DNA from: Hufsiella ginkgonis
GTDB lineage: Bacteria; Bacteroidota; Bacteroidia; Sphingobacteriales; Sphingobacteriaceae
Direction of reading: 5' to 3'
DNA: 64,000 bases
Assembly: GCF_009834915.1 (NCBI RefSeq)
Contig: NZ_WVHS01000003.1
Coordinates: 62,001-126,000 of the forward strand
The notes beneath the pieces were generated by a model. That model had not been told where the DNA came from, made no database searches, and saw only the letters and a list, made by a program, of their open reading frames with translations. Position numbers and translations under genes: made by a program. This document shows positions 36,894-46,458 of the stretch, one piece after another; the stretch's first letter is position 1; every line of letters starts with the position of its first letter.

Positions 36894-38363
36894 ATGGGCA
36901 AAATAACAGGTTTTAAAGAGTTCGACAGGGAGCTTCCTTCAAAAAGGCCCGCCCATGACCGGGTGAACGATTACAAAGAGTTCGTGGAAATGTATTCCGA
37001 CGATAAGCTGAACAAACAGGCGGCCCGCTGCATGAACTGCGGCATCCCTTTTTGTCATAACGGTTGCCCGCTGGGCAATATCATTCCTGAATTTAACGAC
37101 GCAGTTTACAAACAGAACTGGGAAGAAGCTTACTATATTCTTGCTTCCACCAATAACTTTCCTGAATTTACCGGCCGGATTTGTCCTGCGCCATGCGAGT
37201 CTGCCTGTGTGCTCGGGATTAACCGTCCGCCGGTGGCGATCGAGGAAATTGAGAAACATATCATCGAGATCGCTTTCACAAGAGGATATGTACGCGCGAA
37301 TGCTCCGCTCATCCGTTCGGGGAAATCCGTTGCCGTGATCGGCTCAGGCCCTGCGGGGTTAGCCGCAGCAGCACAGCTGAATAAGGCTGGGCACTCGGTA
37401 ACGGTTTTCGAGCGCGACGATCGTCCGGGAGGACTTCTCCGCTATGGCATTCCTGATTTCAAACTCGACAAATGGGTGGTTGAACGTCGCGTAAAATTAA
37501 TGGAAGAAGACGGCATCCTGTTTAAAACCAATACCGAGGTAGGTAAACATGTTTCCGGTGAAGAGCTGCTGCGCAATTTTGATGCGGTGGTGCTTTCCGG
37601 TGGCTCCACCATTCCCAGGAACCTGCCGATACCGGGCCGCGACCTGAAAGGGATCTATTTCGCGATGGATTTCCTGAAGCAGCAAAACAAACGGGTCAGT
37701 AACATCAAGTTCACGCAGGAAGAGATCCTGGCAACAGGTAAAGATGTGATCGTGATCGGCGGCGGCGATACCGGCTCCGATTGCGTGGGTACCTCCAACC
37801 GGCAGGGCGCCCGATCTATCAAACAATTCGAGGTGATGTTCCAGCCGCCAAAAGACCGTACGGATAACATGCCCTGGCCAACATACCCGATGGTGCTTAA
37901 AACCACCAGCTCACACGAAGAAGGTTGTGAACGTTTCTGGGGCATCAATACCAAAGAGTTCATCGGCGACGGGAACGGGAACCTGCAATCGCTGCGTGTT
38001 ACCGATGTAAGCTGGGAAACCGATTTCATGGGTCGTCCCATCAAGTTCACGGAGGTGGAAGGGTCGGAGCGATTGCTCCCCGCACAGCGGGTATTCCTGG
38101 CAATGGGTTTCCTGCATCCGCAAAAAGACGGAGTGCTTGCCCAATTAGGCGTCGAACTTGATGAACGCGGAAACGTAAAAGCAAAAGAAGGCGTTTACCA
38201 GACCAACGTGCATAAAGTGTTTGCTGCGGGCGATATGCGACGCGGGCAGTCACTCGTGGTTTGGGCTATTTCCGAAGGACGGGAAGCTGCCCGTAAAGTA
38301 GACCAGTTCCTGATGGGCCGCACTGCATTGGCCAGTAAAGATGCAGTAAGTATGTTCGCTTAA
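36894..38363 (+). CDS. gltD: Glutamate synthase small subunit
   Basis: 489 residues. The N-terminal cysteine pattern of the 4Fe-4S domain is [18 protein letters not shown] with further cysteines in [15 protein letters not shown]. The FAD site is [15 protein letters not shown] and the NADPH site is [15 protein letters not shown]. It passes electrons from NADPH to the large subunit. It lies directly after gltB and ends at a strong terminator. Confidence 0.97.
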   Translation: MGKITGFKEFDRELPSKRPAHDRVNDYKEFVEMYSDDKLNKQAARCMNCGIPFCHNGCPLGNIIPEFNDAVYKQNWEEAYYILASTNNFPEFTGRICPAPCESACVLGINRPPVAIEEIEKHIIEIAFTRGYVRANAPLIRSGKSVAVIGSGPAGLAAAAQLNKAGHSVTVFERDDRPGGLLRYGIPDFKLDKWVVERRVKLMEEDGILFKTNTEVGKHVSGEELLRNFDAVVLSGGSTIPRNLPIPGRDLKGIYFAMDFLKQQNKRVSNIKFTQEEILATGKDVIVIGGGDTGSDCVGTSNRQGARSIKQFEVMFQPPKDRTDNMPWPTYPMVLKTTSSHEEGCERFWGINTKEFIGDGNGNLQSLRVTDVSWETDFMGRPIKFTEVEGSERLLPAQRVFLAMGFLHPQKDGVLAQLGVELDERGNVKAKEGVYQTNVHKVFAAGDMRRGQSLVVWAISEGREAARKVDQFLMGRTALASKDAVSMFA

Positions 38364-38388
38364 CCAAACCAAACCCAATACAATTAGG

Positions 38389-38418
38389 ATCCCGTCATAA
38401 GTGGCGGGATTTTTTTTT
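38389..38418 (+). terminator. Rho-independent terminator of gltBD
   Basis: A 9-base-pair stem from ATCCCGTCA (38389-38397) and TGGCGGGAT (38402-38410), with one G-T pair and a TAAG loop, is followed by eight T residues. Confidence 0.88.
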
Positions 38419-38511
38419 GATTCATTTCCAGCGAGGCTCTTTAAATAAAGGTACTTTCGATAATTTTCGTACTCATTTTGCGTGGGACCGGTGGCCTGCT
38501 GTTAACAGGAA

Positions 38512-39213
38512 TCATTTAATCATTCCTGAAATGACATTGATGCTGAACGCCACGATAACGGTGTTGAAAGCAAACGATAACATGCCATGTAGCCATGCAA
38601 GGCGACGAAGGTCTTTAGAGGTGATGGTAACGTCAGATACCTGGAACGTCATCCCTAAAACGAAGGAGAAATATACGAAATCCAGGTAGTCCGGGAAATC
38701 CTCTTCGGGAAACTGGAGGCCGCCGGTGTGTTGTTTGCCCGGCTGTTTCCCGGCGACGGGGGTGTAGTATAAATGCGCATACCTGAACGTATACAATGTG
38801 TGTACCAGCCACCACGAACTGGCCACCGAAAGTACCGAAAGGAGGATGTGCGTGGTGCGTTCCGCGCCGTGCAGCTTCTCGCCCGAACGCATCAGCAGGA
38901 TCACCGTCAGCAGGCTGATGATCGATGTGGTGAGAATAAAAAGGAAGATCAGTGTGCGGCTGCTGTCCTGGAGGGCGGCAAGTTTGCGGATCTCTGCAGG
39001 ATGACTGGTAAGAAATGTGATCCACGCCATCAGCAGGTAAACCAGCGTAAATACCAGCCATACAAACAACGCCCGGTCTGGCCAGGAAATACCCGCCGGG
39101 TTGAAAATAAGACCGGCAAGCGAGAATATCACGCAGATCAATAACCGGTGATGGCCATCCAGGTGGTTGATAAACGAAAGAAACGCAGGATACCTGGATT
39201 TGCGGGTGGTCAT
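38512..39213 (-). CDS. DUF1345 membrane protein
   Basis: 233 residues with about five membrane segments. The C-terminal block FVYFSFVLGMTFQVSDVTI, followed by a helix ending in SFAFNTVIVAFSINV, is the DUF1345 signature. No biochemical role is established. It follows the YdeI-like gene after a single base and is the last gene of a possible four-gene group headed by galK. Confidence 0.85.
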   Translation of the reverse strand: MTTRKSRYPAFLSFINHLDGHHRLLICVIFSLAGLIFNPAGISWPDRALFVWLVFTLVYLLMAWITFLTSHPAEIRKLAALQDSSRTLIFLFILTTSIISLLTVILLMRSGEKLHGAERTTHILLSVLSVASSWWLVHTLYTFRYAHLYYTPVAGKQPGKQHTGGLQFPEEDFPDYLDFVYFSFVLGMTFQVSDVTITSKDLRRLAWLHGMLSFAFNTVIVAFSINVISGMIK

Positions 39214-39214
39214 A

Positions 39215-39877
39215 TTATTTCTCGGAAGGGTTCTTTTTTCCTGCGAGCAGTTTCTCCGCGCTTTTGGTCACGCGGTCTGCTCTGGTTTTCTCTTGCTTAG
39301 CGCTTAGCACCCAGGTCACATATTCTTTTTTATTAGTAAATGACAAGTTTTGGAAGAAAGCCATGGCTGAAGGTTTCCCTTCCAACGCGGCCTTCAAGTC
39401 TGCGGGCGGTGTAATTACGCGGTTAGCGAGGTCGATATAGTTGCCGTAATCGTTTTTTGGGATCTCTTCGTTACTTGCGTCCGATTTTTTGACGAGATTT
39501 TTGGGCCTGAACCTTAAGGCGGTCCAGTTCTCATTGATGGCCGCCGCTGCTACGCCGTCGTAGCCGTAAACTTTCAGTTCGTCCCAGCTTTGCATCATTT
39601 CGAGATCGGAAACAATTCCCGAGCTTTTTTTGGGATAACAGATCCAGAATACGGTTTCCGTTTTCAGGTAGCCCATCAGCCAGGAAAGGCTGTCTTTCAA
39701 CTGGGCCCGGTCGACCACGAACAGCTGTACCACATCATAGGTGCCTTCTCCGGCTGCAAGCGAAACGTTGGCGCCGGTGGGTAGCGGGTCAAGCTGGTCG
39801 GGATATCCCGCCGGTACGTTGGCCAGTAATACGCGGGAACCGGGTTTGATCAATAACTTTTTAGCTAAGGGATTCAT
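39215..39877 (-). CDS. Two-part protein: DUF3052-like domain and YdeI/OmpD-associated domain
   Basis: 220 residues. Residues 1-125 (LLIKPGSRVLLANVPAGY, VFWICYPKKSSGIVSDLE) resemble the DUF3052 type. Residues 150-215 (PADLKAALEGKPSAMAFFQNL, SAKQEKTRADRVTKSAEKLLAGK) match the YdeI/OmpD-associated (OmdA, bacteriocin-protection) family. The C-terminus is lysine-rich. A cytoplasmic location is expected, as there is no signal peptide. Its function is not known. Confidence 0.75.
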   Translation of the reverse strand: MNPLAKKLLIKPGSRVLLANVPAGYPDQLDPLPTGANVSLAAGEGTYDVVQLFVVDRAQLKDSLSWLMGYLKTETVFWICYPKKSSGIVSDLEMMQSWDELKVYGYDGVAAAAINENWTALRFRPKNLVKKSDASNEEIPKNDYGNYIDLANRVITPPADLKAALEGKPSAMAFFQNLSFTNKKEYVTWVLSAKQEKTRADRVTKSAEKLLAGKKNPSEK

Positions 39878-39916
39878 GCGATCTGGTTTAAATTGCCCTG
39901 GTTATTGCTGTATGAG

Positions 39917-40459
39917 TTAACCGTTGGCTTGTTGGGTAAGTTTTGTATAAAAATCCCACAACACAATGCCGGCGGAAACCACGATGTTGAAGGAGTGCTT
40001 GGTGCCAAACTGCGGGATCTCGATACAGCCGGCAGCCAGCGCCATGGCCTCGTTGGAAACACCATTCACCTCGTTTCCAAAAATGAGCGCATACCTGCCG
40101 TTAGCGGCCGGTTGGTATGCATTTAAGGGGATGCTGCTTTCAGCCTGTTCTACGGCTACGACCGTATAGCCATCCGCAATAAGCGAAGCGAGTGCATCTT
40201 CTACCTTTTCAAAATAAGCCCACGCGATGGATTGAGTGGCTCCCAGCGCTGTTTTTTCTATCTCGCGGTGCGGCGGCTGCCCGGTAATACCACAAAGCAG
40301 GATCTTTTCTACCGCGAACCCATCCGCCGTGCGGAAAACAGAGCCGACGTTATGCATGCTCCGCACACTGTCGAGCACAAGCACCAGCGGCAGCTTATCC
40401 TGGTTGCGAAACGCTTCTACCGAAGTACGGCCGAGCTCTGAAGTGGTTAATTTGCGCAC
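39917..40459 (-). CDS. TrmH/SpoU-family RNA 2'-O-methyltransferase
   Basis: 180 residues, a minimal SPOUT domain. Motif 1 is MHNVGSVFRTAD (about 35-46), motif 2 LIFGNEVNGVS (about 130-140) and motif 3 FNIVVSAGIVLWDF (about 157-170), which together form the knotted SAM site. It probably methylates a ribose in tRNA or rRNA; the target base cannot be told. It lies 44 bases after galK on the same strand. Confidence 0.9.
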   Translation of the reverse strand: MRKLTTSELGRTSVEAFRNQDKLPLVLVLDSVRSMHNVGSVFRTADGFAVEKILLCGITGQPPHREIEKTALGATQSIAWAYFEKVEDALASLIADGYTVVAVEQAESSIPLNAYQPAANGRYALIFGNEVNGVSNEAMALAAGCIEIPQFGTKHSFNIVVSAGIVLWDFYTKLTQQANG

Positions 40460-40503
40460 GTTTAAACTGGGGTGATTGTGATTGATTTTCGGTGATCACA
40501 CGA

Positions 40504-41709
40504 TCAGGCGACCACGAGGTTTTTATCGGTGGAGGCAGCATCATTCGTTTCCCGGTTATTCGTTGAACGCACGCCATCGCCGATCAGCGAGCTGTATACG
40601 GAAGGTGCGTAACCAATCTTTTCGGTATACCAGGCGGACACGGCCTGGCTGAAATCTTCGAATGAGGCAGCTTTAACGAGTGCGATTGCGCAACCACCGA
40701 AACCTGCACCGGTCATGCGCGCACCGGTAACATCGGCGCGTGTGAGGCAAAACTCCACAATGGTATCGAGCTCTTTACCCGAAACCTCGTAGAGGTCTTT
40801 TAACGAAGCATGTGAAGCATACATTAACCTGCCGAATTCTTCCAGCCGGTTTTCTGATAAGGCTTTGGCAGCGAGCTTCACGCGGTCGTTTTCTTCGACT
40901 ACGTGGCGGGCTCGGTGGCGTACCAGGCTGTCTTCAATAAGATGCGCATGGAGGTTGAACGTTGCGGTGCCGATGTCGCACAGGTTTTCGATGGGCAGCG
41001 CCGTTTGCAGTGATTTTAACGCGCGCCGGCACTCGCTTACCCGTTCGTTGTATTTTGACTCCGCCAGTTTTCGGGGCTTATTGGTGTTGATAATGGCCAG
41101 CACGTGGTCGCCGAGGTTGCAGTCGACCGCCTCATAATCGAGGTTTTCGCAATTGAGCTTCAGGGCTTTGCCGGCTTCGCCGAAGGCAACGGAAAACTGG
41201 TCCATGATGCCGCTGTTAAGCCCGATGAACTCGTTTTCGACCCGCTTGGCCATTTTTACCAGGTCCAGTTTCGTAAAGCCGGCTTTAAAAAGCTCGTTCA
41301 GCGCATAGGCGGTTACCACTTCGATAGACGCCGAAGAAGATAACCCCGAAGCGATAGGTACGTTGCCGTAAAACAGCATATCCAGTCCCTGCGGTGATTT
41401 GCCGTATTCGGTAAAATAGTTGATCACGCCGATCGGGTAATTGAACCATAACGTACCTTCTTTCCGGTAAGACGGCTGCAGGCCGATTTCCGCCGTTTCG
41501 GCGAAATTGATGCTTCTGAAGCGCAATTTACCTGCTGCATTTGGCGCGACGAGCAGGTGTGTACCAAACGTAACTGCACAGGGCATTACCAGCCCGCCGT
41601 TATAATCGATATGCTCGCCGATGAGGTTAACGCGTCCGGGCGCGAAAAAGCTGTATTGACTTTCCTGTCCGAAAAAATTCCTGAAGTCTTGTTTTAATTG
41701 GTCGATCAT
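40504..41709 (-). CDS. galK: Galactokinase
   Basis: 401 residues from the ATG at 41709 (MIDQLKQDFRNFFG); the frame extends further upstream, but that part is not family-like and runs into the MFS gene on the other strand. GHMP-kinase motifs are present: the galactokinase signature APGRVNLIGEHIDYNGG, the ATP loop IASGLSSSASIE, and MTGAGFGGCAIAL near the C-terminus. It phosphorylates galactose to galactose-1-phosphate. No galT or galE is in the window. It is divergent from an MFS gene 61 bases away, which could carry a sugar or a drug. Confidence 0.95.
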   Translation of the reverse strand: MIDQLKQDFRNFFGQESQYSFFAPGRVNLIGEHIDYNGGLVMPCAVTFGTHLLVAPNAAGKLRFRSINFAETAEIGLQPSYRKEGTLWFNYPIGVINYFTEYGKSPQGLDMLFYGNVPIASGLSSSASIEVVTAYALNELFKAGFTKLDLVKMAKRVENEFIGLNSGIMDQFSVAFGEAGKALKLNCENLDYEAVDCNLGDHVLAIINTNKPRKLAESKYNERVSECRRALKSLQTALPIENLCDIGTATFNLHAHLIEDSLVRHRARHVVEENDRVKLAAKALSENRLEEFGRLMYASHASLKDLYEVSGKELDTIVEFCLTRADVTGARMTGAGFGGCAIALVKAASFEDFSQAVSAWYTEKIGYAPSVYSSLIGDGVRSTNNRETNDAASTDKNLVVA

Positions 41710-41770
41710 TTGAGAAGGATATAGTGCGAAGATAGGAACTCGAAGCTTTATTTTCTTTCTTTGTGGTACG

Positions 41771-42955
41771 ATGTACCTTAAAAAAGCCGATATCTTCATC
41801 ATGGCGCTCAGCACCGCCGTGATCGTTGCCAATATTTACTACTGCCAGCCATTGATCATCTTGATTGCCCGGGAGTTTGGCCGGGCTGAAAGCGACGCCG
41901 GCCGGATCACCTATCTTACCCAGGCAGGCTACGCGACGGGTTTGCTGTTTCTCGTTCCCCTTGGCGATCGCGTAGAGAGAAAGCGCCAGATACTGTTTAC
42001 GGCTGCCATGGCGGTGGTGGCGTTGCTGGCTGCGGCCGTTGCGCCAAGCTTTATGATGCTTTGTATCGCTTCGGTGGTTATCGGCTTTAGTTCGGTAGTT
42101 CCGCAGCTCATCCTGCCATTGTCGGCACATTTAGCCGAACCGGGCACCAGCGGCCGCGTGATCGGCACGGTAATGAGCGGTTTGCTGGTAGGTATCCTGC
42201 TTTCGAGGACCCTGAGCGGCGCCGTCGGGGCAGCTTTGGGCTGGCGTGCGATGTATTTTATAGCAGCGGGATTCTGCCTGGTGATCCTTATGGTGATCGC
42301 TAAAACATTCCCCGTAAGCAAGCCGTCGTTTAAAGGATCTTATGGCCAGCTGATGCAGTCGCTCTGGAATCTCGTCAACACACAACCGGTACTTCGCGAG
42401 GCCGCCATGATCAATGCGCTGGCGTTTGCGGTGTTCGGTTGTTTCTGGACCACCATGGTGTTGCTGCTCGCCGGTAATCCTTATCATTTTACGAGTGCTG
42501 CAATCGGCTTATTCGGCGTTGCAGGCGCTATCGGGGCATTGGCGGCGCCGGTGATCGGCCGCATCAGCGATAAAAAGAACCCGAGGACCGCCATCGGCTA
42601 CGGCCTGGCGATGATGGCAACCGCTGTTGTGCTTTTGTATTCCGGCGAACTGCACCTGGCGATGGTGATCGTGGCCGTACTGATCCTAGATCTTGGGCAG
42701 CAAGGCATCCATGTATCCAACCAGGCAAGGATCTACGCACTGATCCCCGAAGCCCGTAATCGCCTGAACACGGTATTTATGACCTGCAGTTTTATTGGAA
42801 CGGCATGCGGAAGCGCTGCCGGCCTTAAGCTCTGGGAATGGAAAGGTTGGACCGGGGTATGTATAGGAATGAGCGGCCTGGTGACGACTGCTTTTGCGGT
42901 TTATGGGATCACCTACCGCAAAACCCGCGTAGTGCTGAGAAGCGGGGAGCAATAA
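41771..42955 (+). CDS. MFS transporter
   Basis: 394 residues with 12 membrane segments. It opens with MALSTAVIVANIYYCQPLI and has the MFS loop 2-3 motif in the form PLGDRVERKRQI (about 61-72). It resembles the YnfM/arabinose-efflux type of drug and sugar exporters. It is divergent from galK, but nothing in the sequence proves a link to galactose. The stop is followed at once by a heptad-patterned inverted repeat. Confidence 0.87.
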   Translation: MYLKKADIFIMALSTAVIVANIYYCQPLIILIAREFGRAESDAGRITYLTQAGYATGLLFLVPLGDRVERKRQILFTAAMAVVALLAAAVAPSFMMLCIASVVIGFSSVVPQLILPLSAHLAEPGTSGRVIGTVMSGLLVGILLSRTLSGAVGAALGWRAMYFIAAGFCLVILMVIAKTFPVSKPSFKGSYGQLMQSLWNLVNTQPVLREAAMINALAFAVFGCFWTTMVLLLAGNPYHFTSAAIGLFGVAGAIGALAAPVIGRISDKKNPRTAIGYGLAMMATAVVLLYSGELHLAMVIVAVLILDLGQQGIHVSNQARIYALIPEARNRLNTVFMTCSFIGTACGSAAGLKLWEWKGWTGVCIGMSGLVTTAFAVYGITYRKTRVVLRSGEQ

Positions 42956-42956
42956 A

Positions 42957-43007
42957 AAGTAAACCAGATTTACCGTTTAGCTGTTAACTGGTAAACCTGG
43001 TCTACTT
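42957..43007. repeat. Heptad-patterned inverted repeat G
   Basis: The left arm at 42957-42977 and the right arm at 42986-43007 are reverse complements apart from two mismatches and one extra base. The text can be read in 7-base units (TTTACCG, TTTAGCT, GTTAACT). It starts just after the MFS stop and ends one base before the ATG of the small lipoprotein gene. Confidence 0.6.
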
Positions 43008-43178
43008 ATGAGAAAATTACTTGTATTGTTCGTTCTTGCGGTTGCGGTGTTCCTGGCATGTAACGCCCAGAAGACCGTTGATCCAACCGGCAGGGGACCC
43101 ATCCCCAAGGGGATCCGGGAGTCCCAGAAAGATACCTCCATTACAGGGGCTAAGCGGGATACGGCCGGTAAACAATAG
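43008..43178 (+). CDS. 56-residue lipoprotein
   Basis: A short reading frame with a clear lipoprotein signal: MRKLLVLFVLAVAVFLAC with cysteine 18 as lipid-attachment site. The mature part of 38 residues is polar and rich in Pro, Gly, Lys and Asp (DPTGRGPIPKG, RDTAGKQ at the end). No family is recognised. The ATG directly abuts the right arm of an inverted repeat, which could mask translation initiation. It converges with the small exported protein gene 11 bases further on. Confidence 0.65.
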   Translation: MRKLLVLFVLAVAVFLACNAQKTVDPTGRGPIPKGIRESQKDTSITGAKRDTAGKQ

Positions 43179-43189
43179 CTCCTGCGAGC

Positions 43190-43675
43190 TTATTTTACGG
43201 CCGATTCTTTAATAAGTTCGATCCCGCCGAAAGGAGTCACTTTCAGGTACAGTTCTTTTTTGCCATCGGTGATGTCTACCCAGTAAGAACCGGTATCGTC
43301 TGTAGCGTTGGCAACATAAGGTCTTGAGATCACCTGGATCGCGTAGCTTACGGTGTAGCCTTCGTACTTTTTAGCGATCTCTGCTTTTGCTTTCGCAGGA
43401 ACGACGTCGATAGAAACGAATTTGGTGGCACCGAGGTAATCGCCAAGCGGGGAATAGTAAGCGGAAATTTTATCGCCGTTCGACACAAAAGATGCCTTCT
43501 GGAACTGGGTGGTTAAAGTCCACACGACGTTGGTCGCATCGGAAAATTCTGCCGCGAACTGGTTCAACACGGTGTAGGAGATACTTTTGGAATCGTCGTC
43601 CGCTTTTACGTCAGTAGCAGCGTACGTGCTGGCGGTCATGGCCAGAAAGAGAGTTGCAATTAATAGCTTTTTCAT
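43190..43675 (-). CDS. Small exported protein, PepSY-like fold candidate
   Basis: 161 residues with a signal peptide (MKKLLIATLFLAMTASTYAA). The mature part, with FAAEFSDATNVVWTLTTQFQKASFVSNGDKISAYYSPLGDYLG, resembles the small periplasmic PepSY-like (beta-lactamase-inhibitor-like) proteins that are common in Bacteroidota. There they have a W-x3-x-F-x-A-x-F pattern followed by a Y-Y or A-Y-Y strand. The function is unknown. The gene has its own predicted promoter. Confidence 0.7.
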   Translation of the reverse strand: MKKLLIATLFLAMTASTYAATDVKADDDSKSISYTVLNQFAAEFSDATNVVWTLTTQFQKASFVSNGDKISAYYSPLGDYLGATKFVSIDVVPAKAKAEIAKKYEGYTVSYAIQVISRPYVANATDDTGSYWVDITDGKKELYLKVTPFGGIELIKESAVK

Positions 43676-43698
43676 AATGTATAAATTTAAATCCGCAA

Positions 43699-43706
43699 CA
43701 AATATA
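43699..43706 (-). promoter_or_regulatory. -7 element upstream of the small exported protein gene
   Basis: Read on the minus strand the sequence is TATATTTG, a full match to TAnnTTTG, 23 bases before the ATG. The -33 position has only a weak TTTC-like match. The AT-rich 220 bases between this gene and the next MFS gene hold nothing else that I recognise. Confidence 0.5.
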
Positions 43707-43894
43707 CATGTTGATTATAAATTTTGTAAGAAAAAATTATTTTTTATGAAAAAGTAATAATTTTTATGTCTCTATCTTATAAAATTCAAAAATGTACGCA
43801 ATATCGGCGCCTATTTTGAGAAATCCTTAAATAAGGACTTAAAATCGGTACTTGGTGTAATAAGTACACTAGCGTGTTGGAGGTAAAAAACGCG

Positions 43895-45109
43895 TTAATT
43901 TTCTGTTAATGGCCGCTTTTCCCATAAGTAAACCGAGAAATACCCGGCGGCGGTAAAGACGCATACGCCCGCAGAAACCCACCAGAGCGCGTTAAACCCA
44001 TAGTTGCTGATCAGGCGGCTGCCAAACACCGGCGAAAGTATCTGGGCAACGGACCAGGCAATGGTATACAATCCTGCGTATTCGCCCCGGTTATCGGTGG
44101 TGGTGCGCAGCAGCCAGTAGGTATTCATAAACGGGAGCGCCAGGATCTCGCCGAGGGTGATGGTAGCGATTACAAGGAGCGCCGATATGCCTGAGGCCGG
44201 CAACAAGTTAAACAGGGCAAATGCCGCACCGGTGAGCAGCACACCAAGCGCGACGTGAAACAAGGGCCGTTTCTGTTTCTCGAGCTGGTGTATGATCACC
44301 ATTTCGACCGATACGATGAGGATCCCGTTAAACGCCATCAATATGCCGATAAATCGCTCGCTCATCAGCCATGCGGTTTTAAAGAACACGGGCTGTATGG
44401 TAAACATCTGGAAGAAACAGGCTGCATAGAGTATCGTGATACCTATAAAAAACAGGAACACCCCGTCCCGGTAAGGAGATTGTCGTACCGCGACGGCAGC
44501 ATTGTGCCTGGCAGGAGCAACAGTTACCGCAGGCAGTAATTTGAGCAGCAGCAGCCCGGCCAGGATATTCGTACATCCATCCACCCAGAAGAGTAGCTGG
44601 TAATTAAAAGATGCCAGGAATCCGCCGGCTGCGCCTCCAAAAGCCCAGCCCAGGTTAATGGCGAGGCGGTTCAGGGAAAAAGACCGGGTGCGGTTATCGT
44701 CGGTGCTGTAGTATGCCGTCGCGGACGAATTGGCGGGCCTGAAAGACTCGTTGCACATGCTCAGTACAAACACCGCGACACAAAGCGGCGTGAACGTTTT
44801 AAGATAACCGGTGCAAATGAACAGCAATCCGCCGGTAAAAAGCGCTACCAGCTGCATGTTGTAAAAACCGAACCTGTCGGTGATCTTTCCTCCGCCGTAG
44901 GCACCGATAATGGAACCGCATCCGAATAAGGCCATGATGGTACCGGCTTGCTCGATAGAAAAATTGAGCTGACGCGTACAGTAGATAGTCATGAAAGGGA
45001 CCACCATGGTGCCGCTGCGGTTGATCAGCATCACCAGCGCCAGGTACCAGTTACTGCGCGAAAGGCCGGTATAAGCCTGCTTATAGCTGTGAATAACCTG
45101 TGTGATCAT
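43895..45109 (-). CDS. MFS transporter
   Basis: 404 residues from the ATG at 45109 (MITQVIHSYKQAYTGL), which lies just after the stop of the upstream aminotransferase gene; the longer reading would start inside that gene. It has about 12 membrane segments, with the loop 2-3 motif YGGGKITDRFGFYN. It resembles MdtH/YfcA-type drug efflux members, and the substrate is not known. The 4-base spacing suggests co-transcription with the Tat-exported PLP enzyme. Confidence 0.85.
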   Translation of the reverse strand: MITQVIHSYKQAYTGLSRSNWYLALVMLINRSGTMVVPFMTIYCTRQLNFSIEQAGTIMALFGCGSIIGAYGGGKITDRFGFYNMQLVALFTGGLLFICTGYLKTFTPLCVAVFVLSMCNESFRPANSSATAYYSTDDNRTRSFSLNRLAINLGWAFGGAAGGFLASFNYQLLFWVDGCTNILAGLLLLKLLPAVTVAPARHNAAVAVRQSPYRDGVFLFFIGITILYAACFFQMFTIQPVFFKTAWLMSERFIGILMAFNGILIVSVEMVIIHQLEKQKRPLFHVALGVLLTGAAFALFNLLPASGISALLVIATITLGEILALPFMNTYWLLRTTTDNRGEYAGLYTIAWSVAQILSPVFGSRLISNYGFNALWWVSAGVCVFTAAGYFSVYLWEKRPLTEN

Positions 45110-45113
45110 GCGT

Positions 45114-46412
45114 TTATTTGCCGGCGGCGGCGATCTCTTTGAGTGCTTTAACCAGTTTATCGAGGTCGGCGAGGCTGGTGTATACATGCGGCGTTACCCG
45201 TACGGCTGATATATTTTCCCAAACGATGGCCGTGGTGTGGATCTTGTAGTTGGCGAACAGCGCGCCGTCCAGTTGCTGCGGTGTCATCCCATCGATGCTT
45301 ACTCCGCAAATGGCACAGGAATACTGGCTTTTTAACGAAGTATGGATCTTTACTTTCGGTATCTTTACGGCTTGTTCCGCCCAGTAATTTTTCAGGTACC
45401 TGATGCGTTCTTCTTTTCGTTTGCTGCCAATGGCATTATGGAAATTAATGGCTTCGCCGATGCCCTGTTCGATGGGAAAGCTGCGGGTGCCTAACGTTTC
45501 GAACTTCCGGATGTCTTCGCTATGCGGTTCGCTGTTGCACATAAGCGGCCAGATGGAAGCGATCTTTTCCTTTTTGATCCACATCATGCCGCTGCCCACC
45601 GGGGCGGAGAGAAATTTATGCAGGCTCGTGCCGAAATAATCGCATTCCAGGTCGGGGATCTTAAAATCCAGCAGGCCGAAGGAGTGCGCGCCGTCTACGA
45701 TTACCCCAACCCCTTTTTTATGCGCCATGCGGCAGATCTTTTGTACGGGCATGATCTGGCCTACCCAATTGATCACGTGCGTAACATGGATGATCCTGGT
45801 TTTAGGGGTAATGGCCTTTTCATAAGCCGCAACGATGGTATCATCGTTTTCTATGGGAAAATCGAAGCTGAGCTGGTTGTAGACGATACCATCGCGCATG
45901 GCCCGCTGGCGCCACGCCTGGACCATGTTGGGATAATCCTGTTTGGTGCCGATGACTTCATCGCCGGCTTTCAGGTTTAGTCCGTAGATGATGGTGTTAA
46001 GCGATTCGGTGGCGTTGCGATTAATGGCGATCTCGCCGGGGAGTGTTCCGGCAAGCAGGGCCAGCTGTTCGCGTAATGGTTCGCGGCCCTGGTCGAGCAC
46101 CCGCCACATAAAATAGGAGGGGCCTTCGTTCGAAAGCTGGTTATACCTTTCTACCGCCTGCTGCACCACGAGCGGGGCCGGAGAAACGCCGCCGTTATTG
46201 AGAATGATGATATTCCGGTTTACCGGGTATGCCTGCCGGATAAAAAACCAGTAATCCTCATCGGCCGCCAGCTGCGCAGGCGTTAAATGCCCTACCCGTT
46301 CGTTGATTTTTTGCAGATCCGCCGCATGTGCCTGCTGGAACAAACTGTTAACGGAAAACGCCCCGGCAAGTGCTGCGGCATTTTTTACAAAGGAACGGCG
46401 GTTTAAAGTCAT
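45114..46412 (-). CDS. Tat-exported class V aminotransferase-like PLP enzyme
   Basis: 432 residues. The N-terminus MTLNRRSFVKNAAALAGAFS is a twin-arginine signal (R5-R6, F8, K10). The rest is a fold-type I PLP enzyme of class V (isopenicillin-N epimerase/cysteine desulfurase-like). The PLP aspartate and histidine are in VDGAHSFG (D240), and the Schiff-base lysine is K266 in SLHKFLSAPVGSG. Tat export fits folding with PLP in the cytoplasm before transport. The substrate is unknown. It shares its strand and close spacing with the MFS gene downstream. Confidence 0.88.
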   Translation of the reverse strand: MTLNRRSFVKNAAALAGAFSVNSLFQQAHAADLQKINERVGHLTPAQLAADEDYWFFIRQAYPVNRNIIILNNGGVSPAPLVVQQAVERYNQLSNEGPSYFMWRVLDQGREPLREQLALLAGTLPGEIAINRNATESLNTIIYGLNLKAGDEVIGTKQDYPNMVQAWRQRAMRDGIVYNQLSFDFPIENDDTIVAAYEKAITPKTRIIHVTHVINWVGQIMPVQKICRMAHKKGVGVIVDGAHSFGLLDFKIPDLECDYFGTSLHKFLSAPVGSGMMWIKKEKIASIWPLMCNSEPHSEDIRKFETLGTRSFPIEQGIGEAINFHNAIGSKRKEERIRYLKNYWAEQAVKIPKVKIHTSLKSQYSCAICGVSIDGMTPQQLDGALFANYKIHTTAIVWENISAVRVTPHVYTSLADLDKLVKALKEIAAAGK

Positions 46413-46458
46413 AGCTAAATAGTTGTTAAATATAAAAAAGGGAGGTCAAAAAATGATT

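Noticed and set aside
40460-40503. GTGATT-rich stretch between galK and the trmH-like gene, possible further heptamer element
   Set aside because: A 7-base beat is hinted at, but I could not define arms or more than two matching units.
41710-41832. N-terminal extension of galK
   Set aside because: It overlaps the start of the divergent MFS gene and precedes the usual galactokinase N-terminus.
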